From Pleodorina starrii (lineage: Eukaryota > Chlorophyta > Chlorophyceae > Chlamydomonadales > Volvocaceae), in assembly GCA_030267565.1 (NCBI GenBank), contig BRXU01000028.1, forward strand, positions 211,001 through 275,000: DNA of 64,000 bases. Direction: 5' to 3'. Positions within the stretch are counted from its first letter, which is position 1. Every line of letters begins with the position of its first letter. The notes below the pieces were generated by a model. The model made no database searches. It was not told where the DNA came from and worked only from the letters and a program-made list of their open reading frames with translations. Made by a program: the position numbers and the translations under genes. Positions 1-38,746 of the stretch are shown in pieces.

Positions 1-3
1 CAG

Positions 4-26048
<26,045 letters not shown>

Positions 26049-28075
26049 CCGATGGTAATCTAGGTTAGGTCGCGAGCTAGCTAAAATCACACCCAAGGAT
26101 GCTAGCACATTTCATGCTTGTGTTCTATCTGTGCCGGGGATGGAACGAAAAGCGGGCCGACAGCGGCGTCATTCTTGTAACCCACTGCTGACGGGGAATG
26201 GCGAACGGACAACGGCACCATTTCAGTTGTATCGTGCCTGACCGGGCGGCGTCCGGTTTCACTGACCGGGCGGCGTTGTGCTCACAGGTCGCCTAGATAG
26301 ATGTAAGGGCACGCAGCCACGCACGCGGGGAATCCCAGCGCAGGCTGTGAGCGAGCCTCCATACAAACTGAGCTGCCGGCAATCTGCCGACATGGCTGGC
26401 TGGGTGACCTGCGAATCGATGGGCATGCTGTCTGTGCGCCGCTTGTTGGTACGCTGTTGTATGTGGCGCAGTCGTGCGAAGGGGTCGCTGTCTAATAAGG
26501 ATTATGCAGTACTAATTGCGGTAGGATAGATATCTATTTCATGGAGACGTGAACATTTTCGCGGCGCGCGGTGGCTGGTATCGCGGCGTATGCTGTCGCG
26601 GCTGCTGGTCCGTATCGCAGCTTTTGCTTACTTTCCTTCGTCGGTTCATGCGTTGGTGATTGCAATGATCAAACTCCTTCAGGGCGCTTCTAATTCGATT
26701 TCTTCAAAGGCGCCGGATACGTACGTACGTCGGTACGGCGTGGGGCCCAGACAGATGTGTGACTATGCGTGCTACGTCCAAGCCAACGGTTCATAAATTT
26801 GTTTACAATTGTCGCAATTGCGGGTGAAGGATGAGATGGCCGAGTTGTTGCTGGGGCATCCAGCCATTTATCACGAGCAAGGCGACACATGGCGGCGTGA
26901 GACGGTGGGGCTGAAAATGGAGCGTAAAATAAGTAGCTATCGATTTTACAGCCGCTCTGCGTGAGATAAGTTAACAAATATTATGGCTAAAACGGAGCGT
27001 AAAATGTTTTTGTGGGGGGCGGGCCGGGTTTTGAAAAAGGCCGTCCGCTTGACGTTTCCCGCTGCTGTGCTGTTTTATAGTGCTGGTGTCGAGCTCTGAA
27101 GTAAGCTCACGCCTTTTTATATTTCCCTCTGTTATGTAGACAGTTATCCAGGTCATGCTGGGATGCATTCTGGTCGATTTGTGTCTTTATCGTGTAGGTT
27201 CATGCTAGCGAGCAATCGAGTTGTCCTTTTTGGCGGGGCCCCAGCGCGAAGCGCCCAGGGGGGCTTCGCCCTGTAGCATTGCCCTTGGCTAGCTGGTGAC
27301 GAGAGTTCACTGGCCTGGGGAGGTGCGCGCGTCCAGGTTCTAAAAATTTGTTCGTCAAGGGCTTGTTCACTGCAATACAGCCGGTGTGGGCCCATGTGTG
27401 TGCGGCTTTGCGTGGGTTGGGCGGACGGTCTGCTGCATGCGCTGCTATTTCGCTCACGATTGGCTTTGGGATCTGCTTTGTGTCTGCGGGTTTTGTTGGC
27501 TGTGCTCCTTCTGGTATTTTGGGAATGTCGCCTTGGGTGTATGTATGTGGATCAACCTTACTAAGAGCTGCTTGTGCGCGCGTGCTCGGTAGGTGTGTTG
27601 GGCCAGCAGCCTGCTTTGCCTTCAACTTAACTGACTGGCCGATCGAGGGTATACATACCAGCATGCATGGTATACACCCCGTCCATGGCAATGCAGAATG
27701 GAGGTTTGGCCAGTGGTGGTTTGTGTAACTGTACGGTCGAACTCACGTCCGTCGATGTGCCCCATCCATCACAAGCAAGATGATGGGCAGCTCGGCACGG
27801 AACAGATGGTGATATATCCTGCTCTGATGGCCATACCGTACGTATCTCAAAAGCATCTCAAAGAAAGTGACTGTAAGATTGGATAGCTCCCGCTAATTGC
27901 TGCTAACTCAACGGACTTACACAGCTATAAGTGGCGACTAATACCACACTAACTCAAAGTCGGGTATAAGTAGTTGTGCTTAATCCGCACATGCCGCGAT
28001 AATTCTGCTTTGCTTAGGCCGACTTATGCTAAGACGGCCAAAGGATTAGCCAGACTTTAACCGGGGTTTGTTTGG
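26049..28075 (+). other. 3' UTR and intergenic region after the giant gene
   Basis: TGTAA at 26176-26180, 128 nt after the stop, fits the volvocine poly(A) signal. Beyond it I find only chance ORFs, the second GC palindrome copy at 27,232-27,294 and GTAC-rich short repeats (about 26,718). No gene is supported. Confidence 0.5.
27232..27294. repeat. GC-rich palindromic dispersed repeat, copy 2
   Basis: Shares GGCGGGGCCCCAGCGCGAAG, the CGCCC that follows, and CTGTAG-ATTGCCC with 23,617-23,680. The right arm is changed to GGGGGGCTTCGCC. Confidence 0.75.
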
Positions 28076-28115
28076 TAGGGTTAAGGGTTTTAGGGTTTTG
28101 GTAGGGTTTGGTAAG
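28076..28115. repeat. Interstitial telomere-like repeat
   Basis: TAGGGTTAAGGGTTTTAGGG followed by further degenerate TTTTGGTAGGG steps resembles the TTTTAGGG telomere repeat of Chlamydomonas. Confidence 0.55.
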
Positions 28116-29027
28116 GAGCGAGGGTCCCCGGGGAAAAAGGTCTTTTTGTACAGGACGAGTTATTTTTCGGTCGGCCAGCAGGGGCCAGCAGCAGTGTAGG
28201 GATAGCTCCACACCACCCACCCCTCCATTTTATATATGGTGCGTGCGAAAGCGGTTCATGCAACGCTCATGGAACGAATGAAAACGAAGATTAATAAGGG
28301 CGCTGTGATATACATATATAGTTCCGTCGGATGTACGCAAATATAACAGCCACAGGCGGGCGGTTGCGCATGCCCTGGGCTGCCCTTGCCCGTTTGCTTG
28401 CGGGGGCAGTTCAAGCCCCAATATATACGTATCGATATGGCAGCAAGCTGCTTGTCAGACATGCGTATGGCAGTTTAATTCATAAAGGTTTGAATTCCTA
28501 GGGTGATATTGAGTGTGCACTGCGAAACTGACTATGCGTGGCTACCCTGGATTATTGACCATGGCTTGACCATACATGTATGCAAGGCGGATACGCCGAT
28601 CCGACAGCCAAATCCTGGATAATTAATAATTGTCTGCCCCCACGCAAACTCGTGTGCAACCGAGCAATCGAACTGTGACGTACGGTGAAGCGCAAATGCA
28701 TTGAAATAGGTCCGAAACACGCCTTCAAATTCCGTGCGTGTACGGCTAGTACGGCTCATCAACATACTGTCACGCCTCTGTGCTTATTTGCTGGTAGCAG
28801 TCATCATACGTTTCTTATTTATTAGGTCCGAGCCGCCTCGCATGCTTCCAGCGATGGCGCGTTTGAGTCCTAGCCATGCAAATAATATTCATGTCAGGGT
28901 TCATGATGACTCGCAAATAAATCCATCCATCCAACCACAACAGCGAAGAGCCACAGCGAGCGGGCGACTTCAAGCCTCCGCCGCCTCCAGGCTATCTATA
29001 ATCTATATCCATTACCCAACTAACACA
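28116..29027. other. Intergenic stretch before the retroelement
   Basis: AT-richer sequence with no coherent ORF or splice-consistent exon. It ends in the left copy of the target-site duplication (29,014-29,027). Confidence 0.5.
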
Positions 29028-29533
<506 letters not shown>

Positions 29534-29649
29534 GCCCGACCGGAGGCCGAGGCGTGGGTTAAGGGAGCAGAGGAGGTGGGGTGACGGGTTTCCCCGGTCC
29601 CAGTCCTCCCCCGCCACCGCGGTGGGGATTGAGAACGAGTATGTGTTAG

Positions 29650-31260
29650 TTATGTGCCCGTCTGCTGTTGCGTCTCGTGCGGGGAGCGTTCCATTTGCCG
29701 CCGGGTGATCACAATCTTATTGAGCGCCCGAACAGCGTGATCGTGGAGTTCGTTGCAGCATGTTTTGGCCGCTTCACTGCCCGCCCCTAGGGTGCAGAGA
29801 AGGGGGCGTAAGTCTTTTCGGATGGTACCGGCGAAGCCTAGGCTGATGGCCTCCTGTGCTGTGTAACAGACTTTCCACCCCTCCTTTGTGAGGAGCCGGG
29901 CTAGCTCGGAGTGTTGGATGGCTTTGTCATGTTGTTTCTGCTTGTGGTTGGTGTCGGCCGTGTATCCTATTTCGAGGATATGCACGGTGTGTTGACTAGG
30001 GTCCGGGGGCCCCATGTATCCGATCTCTTGTGCCTCGTGGAGAGGGATGCTAGGGATGAGGAGTAGATCGGGGCGCATTTTGAGCCGTTCTTCCTCCGGG
30101 GTGTTTGGGAGCAGCCAGTGCGGTAGCCTTGTGCCTGCTACATAGTCCGGCCGGTCATCTGCGGGGCAGGCGTCCATGACCGTGTAGCAGCCCCCGTTGA
30201 TTCCCCGGGCGAGCGAACTGGTGATGGTTTGAACCGCCTGATTGTGCCGAAGGATGTATAGAGCGCGCATCCGTGGGTGGCGGCAGCCACCCAGGATATG
30301 CCCCCCGGAGTCGGGGTTGTGGCACAGGGGGCAGCTTCCTGACGCAACTGGGCCTCCCGGGGCCAATGATTTCCTGAAGCGGTTCGCGAGCTTGGCGTTC
30401 CATAGTTGGCCGTACAGGTAGTCGAAGCACCGTTTGGCGTGCTTGTGTCGGCCTATCTTGCGCTGTAGGGTGCGTGCGCTGGCGTTGATGTCCAGGTCGG
30501 GTATGGTATTGGCAACAAACTTCATGTAATCTGTCTCATTTGTGTAGCCCGAGTGCGTTTCCGGACGCACTAGGGCTTCGATGCCCCGGTTGAGGTCGTT
30601 GGCAAAGTGCCCAGCATTCTTCTCAGGCCCATGCATCTTCCGTAGCCACCAGTATTGGTTACGTGGGTTATTGTCAGATGTTTCGGTTGTGCTCAGTGCG
30701 TCGGGGTCGAGCTTTGCAAGGCCTCGCGCGGCCCGTACGGCTGCTTTATCTGCTTCTTCGTTATATTTCACGCCAGTGTGGGCTTTTACTTTAAGTAGGG
30801 AAGTTGTTAAATTGCATGCTGCTCTCTTTTTAAGAGTAGTGACTATCTGCTCAAGCAGGGCCTTATGTTTGCTGAGCCGGAGTTTCTGTGGGTTATTGAT
30901 CATCTTTTTTATTAGGTAAAGGGCTGCGGCTGAGTCCGTCCAGATGGATAAGTGGGTGTTGTCCTCAGGCGTGCCTCTGCGCATGTAGAGTGCTTGGTGG
31001 ATGGCACTTAGTTCACATCTCGTGATGGTTTGGCAGCCGTGATGTCCAGCATTTACATCAATGTGGAGCGTCTTATTGGTGAGTGCGTCGACGGCCGCGG
31101 CTCCCAGTATTTGTCGGTCCTCGTCGCCATCCTTTACCTTTTGAACAGATCCGTCCGTGTAGATTGCGTTCTGGGAGTCGTATCGCAGCGACTGTTTGGC
31201 GTGGAATGTCCGGAAGACGGCCTTTCGCTCAGCAGAGGTGAGGTTGTCGCACGGACGGGA
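29650..31260 (-). CDS. Retrotransposon polyprotein C-terminal part: RNase H, CCHC finger, restriction-like endonuclease
   Basis: Open without stop or frameshift from the truncation point to the stop (about 536 residues). RNase H: the four acidic positions are present in YTDGS (about residue 38), CELSAIH (85), WTDSAAA (111) and YNEEADKAA (173), with a KAHTG motif. A C-x2-C-x7-H-x4-C finger follows (residues about 312-328). The C-terminus has R-P-D (398-400), then a hydrophobic strand with acidic centre VHILEIGY (428-435) and downstream Lys residues, as in PD-(D/E)XK restriction-like endonucleases of early-branching LINEs. RNase H would remove the RNA template strand; the nuclease would nick the target. 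No own start codon, so this is a dead 5'-truncated copy. Confidence 0.85.
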   Translation of the reverse strand, partial: SRPCDNLTSAERKAVFRTFHAKQSLRYDSQNAIYTDGSVQKVKDGDEDRQILGAAAVDALTNKTLHIDVNAGHHGCQTITRCELSAIHQALYMRRGTPEDNTHLSIWTDSAAALYLIKKMINNPQKLRLSKHKALLEQIVTTLKKRAACNLTTSLLKVKAHTGVKYNEEADKAAVRAARGLAKLDPDALSTTETSDNNPRNQYWWLRKMHGPEKNAGHFANDLNRGIEALVRPETHSGYTNETDYMKFVANTIPDLDINASARTLQRKIGRHKHAKRCFDYLYGQLWNAKLANRFRKSLAPGGPVASGSCPLCHNPDSGGHILGGCRHPRMRALYILRHNQAVQTITSSLARGINGGCYTVMDACPADDRPDYVAGTRLPHWLLPNTPEEERLKMRPDLLLIPSIPLHEAQEIGYMGPPDPSQHTVHILEIGYTADTNHKQKQHDKAIQHSELARLLTKEGWKVCYTAQEAISLGFAGTIRKDLRPLLCTLGAGSEAAKTCCNELHDHAVRALNKIVITRRQMERSPHETQQQTGT

Positions 31261-31482
31261 ACCCAACTAACACAGACTTGCTTTGGACCCCGCCCCCTCA
31301 TCAACAGCCCTGAACCACACTTCGACATCTGCCAGTCGACGGGCGGCGGCGGCCGCCAAATCCGACGCGAGCCTTACTTCGTCCGAAAGCGGCACCGGAC
31401 GTCACGTGACGGCCGCCCAGCCGATCAACCCACTGCGTGCCTACATACCCTGCCTGCCACCCGCCGGTCCTCCCAACCCAGT

Positions 31483-31484
31483 TG

Positions 31485-31522
<38 letters not shown>

Positions 31523-31545
31523 TGCGTTCCTGCCTGCCTGCCTGC
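31483..31545. repeat. TGCC/CCTG tetranucleotide microsatellite
   Basis: Repeated TGCC units with one TCTGCGTTCC interruption. Confidence 0.9.
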
Positions 31546-31571
31546 CTGCGTACCGTTCGTGTATGCGGTGC

Positions 31572-31726
31572 CTATCCGGTGCGGGTCACGGTGTATCGAC
31601 AGTTGCCCGCCACCGCCCCGGCGCTGCCGCCCCTGTACAGGTCGTACCACAGGAACCTGTTGCCGAACACCCGGTCCAGTTTGGGCGCCACGCCGGCAGG
31701 GATGGCGCAGTTGAGGCGGACGCAGC
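31572..31726 (-). CDS. Possible terminal exon of an unidentified minus-strand gene
   Basis: On the minus strand an AAAGCAG acceptor at 31,727-31,729 opens a 155-nt frame ending in TAG at 31,572-31,574. The translation has non-random composition, with pieces such as VRLNCAIPAGVAPKLDRVFG and RFLWYDLYRGG. No partner exon with compatible phase was found upstream, and no family is recognised. It may be an exon relic. Confidence 0.3.
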
Positions 31727-32239
31727 CTGCTTTACGTATTTATGGCACATGCACAGCAGCACAATTGAAAGCATGGACAGGCGATGGCACGTTATTAGCT
31801 TACGTACTTGTGACGTAATGGGTACGTACGGCGGCCATGGCGGAAGGCGGCGGTAGGTGGCAATGATAGATGCGGGTTCGATGCGCGACATTCTCGCTCG
31901 ATCGGCCACGCCAAGGGCTTTATATGGTCTGCCCACGACGGGTACGGGTCTGTGGGCGGGAAAAAGACACGTATGTACTTATGTCCTGTGTGAGGGCGGC
32001 GTTGTGCGTGTCCGGCTGTCTGCTGCGGCCGCAGCACCTACGCACCCACCTGGCGCGACTCCAGGTCCGCGAGCTTCGCGCTTTCATTTGGCGCCGGACC
32101 CAGAATCCACAGATAAACAAAAACGGCATGTACAAGACAAGGAAAAATATCGCAAGTCATTTTGCGAGCGCGCTTTCGAATCGCCACGCGTCCCTGCGGT
32201 GCCAACCCGATCGATGCGCGCCAGCCAACTGTGTTGCCC

Positions 32240-32561
32240 TCAGACAGAGCGTCCCGCCCCCACGGGGCCCTTCGTCAAGGTGTCTGAGTTCCCAGTAGTT
32301 CTGCGTGGTGTCAATGCGGGGGCATAGGGCAGGTAACCAGGTATCGAAGGGCTCTCACCCTCCTCGGAATCAATCTTGACGTCGAACACTCGGCCGTAGA
32401 AGTTGAACTCAGCGAGCTCCATGGTCCCGGGGGAGGAGGCCACGACGCGGCAGAGGCTGCCGGCGCTGCGGATGCCACGGATGGCGCGAGGTGACGCGGT
32501 CGGCGACGGGCTGCCGCCGTCGCTGCTGCTGCCGCAGCTACCGCTGCGGCTGAGGGCGTCC
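32240..32561 (-). CDS. Possible terminal exon, Ser-rich unidentified protein
   Basis: After a candidate acceptor GACGCAG on the minus strand (just above 32,561), a frame runs to a stop at 32,240. It has a Ser/Gly/Pro-rich half (GSCGSSSDGGSPSPTAS) and then ordinary sequence (MELAEFNFYGRVFDVKIDSE). A GTGAGT donor at about 32,622-32,627 on the minus strand could end a preceding exon. The composition suits coding better than the surroundings, but the gene model is incomplete. Confidence 0.3.
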
Positions 32562-34763
32562 AGCTGCGTCGTTGTCGATGAGGACGGACTTCGGCGGAAA
32601 GATAAGGATGGCGAATTCTCTAACAACTCACCTATGCTGTCCGTTGCGTGGAACGCAAGGGGACGCGCGGCGGCGTGCGTGCGATTGCGACGGCAGTTAT
32701 GAGCGAGCTGTGTCGGGCTGGAGACCTGGTTATCGCTACTGTACTGCGGCCGCTGCCGCAGAATTTTGGGTGGCCGGGTATAGCCCAGATGTTCCAGGTC
32801 GTGTCGATGATGGCCAGGTATGTTAATGGGACGGTGTGAACCGGTTTCGGATGTGATATAAAGGATCGAGGCAAGACCGCTTTGGCGATGTCGAGTGGAG
32901 CAACGAAGGAAGAGCGAAAGATAGACCAGGAAGACGCAGTTCCGGAACGTGTTGGAATTGCATCTTTTGTGTTTATTTGCCGCAATTACACGTGAAAACG
33001 TGGCCATGGAATGGGAAATTGTCACGGGCACGGAAACAAACAAGGTCGCGGTCCAAGGTTGGCATAATGTTTGCGTGCAGGTACGGTTGGTGCGGCCGAT
33101 ACGCAGCGGGCTTCTTGGCTTCAACGCGGGTAAGAGAAATGTTATGATGTGCGCTGTCCCGGAGAAATTGGCAGCAGCCGCTGATCGAGGTTGTTCTGCA
33201 GCTGCTAGCCAGACAGTACGTACCTAGGACGCGATTCTGCTCGCCATCCCGGCTGCCACTCGGCAGTTGGGCTCGTTTGGGCTCCGTTCATGCTGTGATT
33301 GATCGTGACCAAATCCGTGAATTTACATGAGGTAAATGGATATGCTTTGTACAAACATAGTGCACGGCCAACCGAACCTTGACGTCCGCCCCTCCGCTGC
33401 CACACGCACTTAGGGTTGGTACGACTGGAAACGGTGCCGTCCGTGGTGATCGCCGGAGCCGACCTCCTTTCCCGCAAATCGCCGGGGTGGTGGTGGTGGT
33501 GGTTGGGGGCCTCTCTACATCGCGGCAGAAAGCTTTCCCACCTCCATTTGCCCGCCGCGTGCCCACCCCACCTCGCTCCTTTGGCGTCTAGCGCGGACCG
33601 CACACGTCCACACATTCCACTGCTGCCTGGCCGTCCACACACTCCTTGCATGGACAGTGGACCCACACTTACACAGGTTGCTCCCCGTCGGAATGAACTG
33701 CCGAGTGCAACTCGCTGAGGTGCGGTAATGAAAAAAGGCTGCGCCGAGAAAATAAAGGCTCCGCTGTCCCGGCAGAGCGGCCAACGCAACAGCAAAAAGA
33801 CGTCGACGCACCGGCACGGTCGCGCCATGCCTGCCGCCGCACCCTACCACGGCTCGGCGCGGCATTTCTTGCCGCCCCGCCGGGCTCTGGGCCAATAGGA
33901 ATATCCGGGCCGCCGCCGCAACCTACCCACACCAAGTCACAGTGCCAGCAATGAGCGGAAGCCACAAGGGGATACGTATCTGGTCACTGAGCGAGCAGAG
34001 TCGAACTGGAGGCACTTCGAACGGCCCCCTCGAGCGTCGAGCAGCAATGACGGTAACCCGGTCTCACTGAAAATGAAGGTGCGCCAATCAAAAGAACGAC
34101 CTCCTCCCCATCATACCCTCACCTTACCGCTTCGCCACCCCCGCTCCTCTCCTCGCTGCTGTAATACCGCCGGTATCTGCTGCTGTAATAATCTCTTCGT
34201 TGCACTTCGGTTGCACGTGCTCACTAATGACGTCACCGTCACCAATAATGATAACTCACACATACACACACATACACCCACAATCCTCAAGTTTCATAAT
34301 AGGCTCCCCGGGCGGATGATGCACGCAAAAGATACACCCGCATCTCGAGCACTTCGAACAGAAAGCCCTCACTGCCTGGCCAGCAAACGAAATCCGAGGA
34401 GCGCGCATCACGAACGCTCCGGCTAACGGCGTCAGCCCTCTACAAACCTCCACACATTCGCAATGTCGACCAAAACCCAGGCGCCAATCCCCTTCCAAAA
34501 CACAAACACACGAACCTGCCACACCCATCCCTCAACTAACACACTCGTCCCTCGTCCATCACCAGAACCAGTCGCAGGCCAAGCACCGCCATCACCCTCA
34601 CCCGCTCTATCACTGCATGCTCCCCGCTTCCTTCCTCACTGCGGTACCCCCAGCAGCTCCCTGGTACTCTCCCGGTAGTCCGTGCTACCGCGCCCTCCAC
34701 CCCCTCCTCCCGTCACGCAATCACTACTCGCCCGCGACTTCCATACCATACGCCCCCCCAAAC

Positions 34764-37700
34764 CTACGCCGCCGCCACCTTTGCCGCCGCCGCCACCAGC
34801 CTCGCGTGCAGCGCCGGCGGCGCCGCGATGATCCCCCTGTCCAACTTCAGGAAGCGCCCGGCCGAGAAGTCCAGGCGGGTGCCCGCCGCGTCGGTGACCC
34901 GGCCGCCCGCCTCCTCCACGATCACGAAGCCGGCGGCGTGGTCCCAGATCTTCTCCTTGTAGGTGGGCGGCGGGAAGCGCATGAAGATGGAGGCGCAGCC
35001 GCGAGACAGCAGCCCGTACTTGACCTGGCTGTCCATGCGCAGAGGCGGCAGCACCACACCCAGCTCGCGAGCCTGGCGTGGGGAGAAAGGGAGGCGGGGT
35101 GCAGCAGAAAAGACACCGCCAGTGAATGGACGAAAACAGGCGTAGGGTGGGATGGAAGGGCGGGAAAGAAAGGACGGCGGGCACAACGTAAAGCAGCGAA
35201 AGAAGCGCGGGGAGGGGGCCGCAAAGTGGGATAAGTGGCAGAAAGGGAGATGAAGCACAACAGGGGAAGGATGGTGGCGAGGGACGGTCGGACGGTGTGG
35301 GTTGAGCGGCAGCTCGTGGGCGCGCCGGTGGTGGGTCAATGGCCGGGGGTGCGGCTGCAAAGCCCACCCTTAACAAAAAAAAACACAAACACACACGCCT
35401 TCAGGAGGAGGCGGCCGCCGAAACCAAGGGACGCATGGGGTACGGGGCGGGCATGGGGCGCTCAGGAGTCTTGGAGGGCACGGTACGACTCGTTGTGGAT
35501 TTCACCGCACAAGACCGCCCTCGAGCTTGCCTTCCGGAACCTTCGCTGCCCACCACCAACCCCGATCCCAGGCCCCTGCCCCCCGCCCCCGCCCGCAGCT
35601 CCACCCCCGCGAGCATCACCTTTACCGCATTTCCCCTCTCGATATCATCCAACTACGCAATTGATGACCTTTCGCGACCCTCCGGCTTATCCGTGGACAA
35701 AACCCCTCCCACCCACCCACCCACCCAGCCGCCCACCCACCCACCCAGCCGCCCACCCACCCACCCAGCCACCCACCATGGCCGCCGTCGTGCTGTGGCT
35801 GGAATGTCGGCTCTCCACCGACTCCATGAACCGAGCCCCCGCCGGCTCCTCCACGTCATCCACACGGATGCGCGTCTCACTCTCGGCGCCCGCCTCCGCC
35901 CACAGCGGCGCCGCATACGCGCCGTGGCCCCGGTGCGCCGAGAAGAGGCAGCCCACGTCGGCGCCGCCAGCAGCCGCCTGCGCGGCACCCGCCAGTCCGT
36001 GCTCCTCACCCACCGGACCCTGCGGCAGGTTGGGGCAGCCCAGCACGCCCAGCACCACCTGCGGTCCCAGCGGGGTGGGGCAGGGGGGGTGGGTGAGGCA
36101 ACAAGAACGAACCGCAGCGAGGGAGCGGCGGCGGGGCGGGGTGGGGAGAGGGAAGGGGGTCCGAGGGGGTGAAATGCGTCCATGGAGCTGCTGGTTGGCG
36201 GGGGAGGGGAGGGGGCGAGCATCATGAGGAAGGGGGCGTGCTGGTTCACAACAACGGGTGAGAGTGCAGTTTTACAACCAGCGGGGATTTGGGATATTGG
36301 GATTTCGGCCGCCAAGTGGAGAGAATGCGGGGTCATGAGCGGCTAAGCGGGCCGCCTTGCAGGGTGGCAAGTAAACGTGGGGACGTCCGACTTCCCATTT
36401 CGCTGCCCAGTCCGTGTCGCCGACCGCATGCCGGGCGAGTGCGCCATCCTTCCACACGCGCGCATCCACACCTGAAGACCCGATCCGGTACACGCCGCGC
36501 GCGCAATCCCCCCCGCCCCATCGCTGTCAAACCCAACCAGAGAAGAGCGCAGCGCCTCGCTGCTGCGCCGCCGGCCCCGGCCCGGTCAGCCGCTTACCTC
36601 TCCGTCCTGCAGCATGCCCAGACACACCGAGTACTGGCGCATGCCCACGAAGCCGCGGGTGCCGTCGATGGGGTCCAGCACCCAGTGCCGACCCGTGGGT
36701 CCGCCCGGAGAGCCGCCCAGGTCTGCGGCCACATGAGGGGGACCGGGGGACGGGAAGTAAGTCACGAAGGAAGCCGAGCCAGCACAAAGCGGCACGGTCA
36801 GGGACAGGGGCACAAGGAAGAATGGCGGGGAACTAATCGACCGGCCACCGTTACCCGCACGGGGCGGGAAAGGGTACAGCGTGCGCGGCGCACACCCAGG
36901 TGCCGAGTTAGGAAAAGATTGGGCCGGAGCTCAACCGACTTGACCCCCATTCGAAAACGCGACGTAAAGATGGCCGCGCGGGGCGCTTCGCAGCAGCAAT
37001 CGCAAGCTGGGCGTCGCCGCCCTGGTGGTGGTGCAGCAGCGACATGCCGCGTGGAGCAAGCCTTCCTCCAAACAGACTCGGGGTTCCGGGACACAGCCGA
37101 CCCATGGTTCCACGGGCCAGCAACAGTACAGCGGAGCGGGTAGATTTCCGTGTACTTGGAACGCCCCTCCCAAATGTGTCCTACTGCGGCGGCAACCTCC
37201 CCATGCTTTGCAACGGCGGCGGCACGTTTTCCGACAAAGACAGTGCGGCTGCAGTCGCCCAGTACCGGCTAGCCTCAAGCAGGAGCTCGTATGCGGCCTG
37301 GTAATCGGCCTGGTGATCGTCCCGACTGGCCCAAGTAGGCCTAGCCTCAACTAACGGGACCGGCCGCCCGCCGACCCGGACGACCCGCCCACCATTCCTC
37401 TCCCTACCTCTCCACCCCACCATGCACCCTCCCCACCCCACCTATAAGCTCCAGCACCTCCTCCGGCGTCAGCGCGGCAGGTCCCAGCCCCGGCTCCGCC
37501 TCCGCCAGCACCGAGTTGACGAGCTGCGTGATGCGCTCCAGCATGGACCGACCCGCGGGTCGCCGCAGCTCCGCCGAGTCCTCCTCCGCCACCATGGACA
37601 GCCGGCAGGAGGGGTCCGAGCGCTGCAGCGACCAGGCCACCAGCACCTGAGCGCCTGAGAGTGGACGGTGGAGCGTTGAGGGCAGGGGCAGGGCAGGGCA

Positions 37701-38479
37701 CACGGCAGGGGAATGTAGGGAGGGAGGGTGAGTGGAAGCGGATGGTGGAGCCGTGGCAAGGCAGCGGGCGCGGGAATGGGAGAAACGAAACCGCAGTGGT
37801 GGAGCGGGGGCAACGAGGGCAACGGCAGGGAAGAGGATGGGGATGTAGGGTACGGACGACGTGTACCGTGCGTGAGGGCGGGGCTGTGTGCATACCCTAC
37901 CCGCCAAAGGCGTTCGCTTGCAAGGTTGGGGCACAACAACCAGACTTCGCATTGCCGTCGACAACATCTTAAACCCACGCTGACAGCAAGGGTGGACACA
38001 GCAACACCCAAGTAGCAGCGTCGAATTCAAAATAATGCTCGCTTCGGGGGGTCGGACGGACTGAGGTCTGGTGCCGTACCGTAATCCGCGACCGTTACTG
38101 GAGAGTCGTCCTTCTTGTCTGCCCGCTCCTCAGCGCTGAGCTGGCGCTGCACGATCTACGAAGGATGAGGATAGAGGATGAGCTGGCGTAAGCGACTGCA
38201 GGCAGGCTAAGCGCGCGGAAGCTAGGCGGCCCAAAGCAGAAAGCGAGCTCCGGTCGGCTTGGGCTCCTGGCACACCTGGCACAGCTTCGACGCAAGTCGC
38301 ACCGCCGCCTTCGCGCTATCCAGCTCTTTCCCATACTGTAGAGTTTGGGGCGGGACGTCGACCGCGACGCCTGCTGCAGCCTGAGGGCGGAGGACGTAAG
38401 GACGCACGCAAGCTGGTCGCGCGGCCCTAGTATGCGCAGTCATAAGACCGCCCCGATGAATTCTAAGAGATGCTTGCAT
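34764..38479 (-). CDS. SAL1: 3'(2'),5'-bisphosphate nucleotidase, HAL2/SAL1 family
   Basis: Six exons in transcript order: 38276-38479, 38080-38146, 37442-37654, 36598-36722, 35777-36058, 34764-35072. They total 1,200 nt, giving 399 residues plus stop, with all phases closing. The family removes the 3' phosphate from PAP, the by-product of sulfotransfer, and can also act on inositol polyphosphates. Lithium-sensitive phosphatase motifs are all present: VAEEDS (metal-binding Glu/Asp), WVLDPIDGTRGF (DPIDGT loop), VESRHSSH, and KIWDHAAG (late WD motif). DSPVTVADYG is the family's N-terminal substrate-site segment. Before YGKELD there is a roughly 49-residue Arg/Ala-rich leader starting MQASLRIHRGG, consistent with an organelle transit peptide. 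The start ATG at 38,479 is the first in frame. It lies head-to-head with the transporter at 38,747. Confidence 0.93.
35700..35776. repeat. CCCA/GGGT minisatellite at the start of a SAL1 intron
   Basis: CCACCCACCCACCCAGCCGC-type units repeat about five times. The intron's GTGGGT donor (minus strand) is the first unit of the array. Confidence 0.85.
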
Positions 38480-38746
38480 GGCCAACAGGGATACTGTTCG
38501 CGCTGAAAGAGGGCTTTGGGGTCTTCGTGCGCAGCACAGTGCCTGTCAGTTGCAGGGCACGGCAAACAAATGTGTCACAGCTTTCCAGAAAGAAGTGACA
38601 GGCTTATCATTATTTTGGCAACTAACGTCGAGTGCCTGTAATCTTTCGGTTGTACGGACAGTTGGCTCATGATGTCATGAAGTCAACAGTGCGCGCAGGC
38701 TCCGCAAGATACACATAATGCACCGCCTATTATTATCCAGTAAATA
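38480..38746. promoter_or_regulatory. Shared 267-bp divergent promoter region
   Basis: Separates the start codons of the nucleotidase (minus) and the CLT-like transporter (plus). AT-richer than both genes, with a TATTATTATCCAGTAAATAA stretch directly before the plus-strand ATG. Both 5' UTRs must lie inside it. No defined factor site is claimed. Confidence 0.6.

Larger units (their letters stand above)
31275..34763. other. Largely non-coding region with scattered tentative exons
   Basis: Holds a (TGCC/CCTG)n microsatellite (31,483-31,545), a TGG run (about 33,488-33,505), a CA-rich stretch (34,256-34,280) and two tentative minus-strand exons listed separately. The rest shows no splice-consistent coding. 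The part next to 34,764 should include the 3' UTR of the nucleotidase gene. Confidence 0.45.

Noticed and set aside
27200..27728. Overlapping ORFs on both strands downstream of the giant gene
   Set aside because: No motif, no splice partner, and they run through the GC palindromic repeat.
33205..33828. 207-codon minus-strand ORF with a five-His run
   Set aside because: The His run is a TGG microsatellite; codon composition looks random and no splice context supports it.
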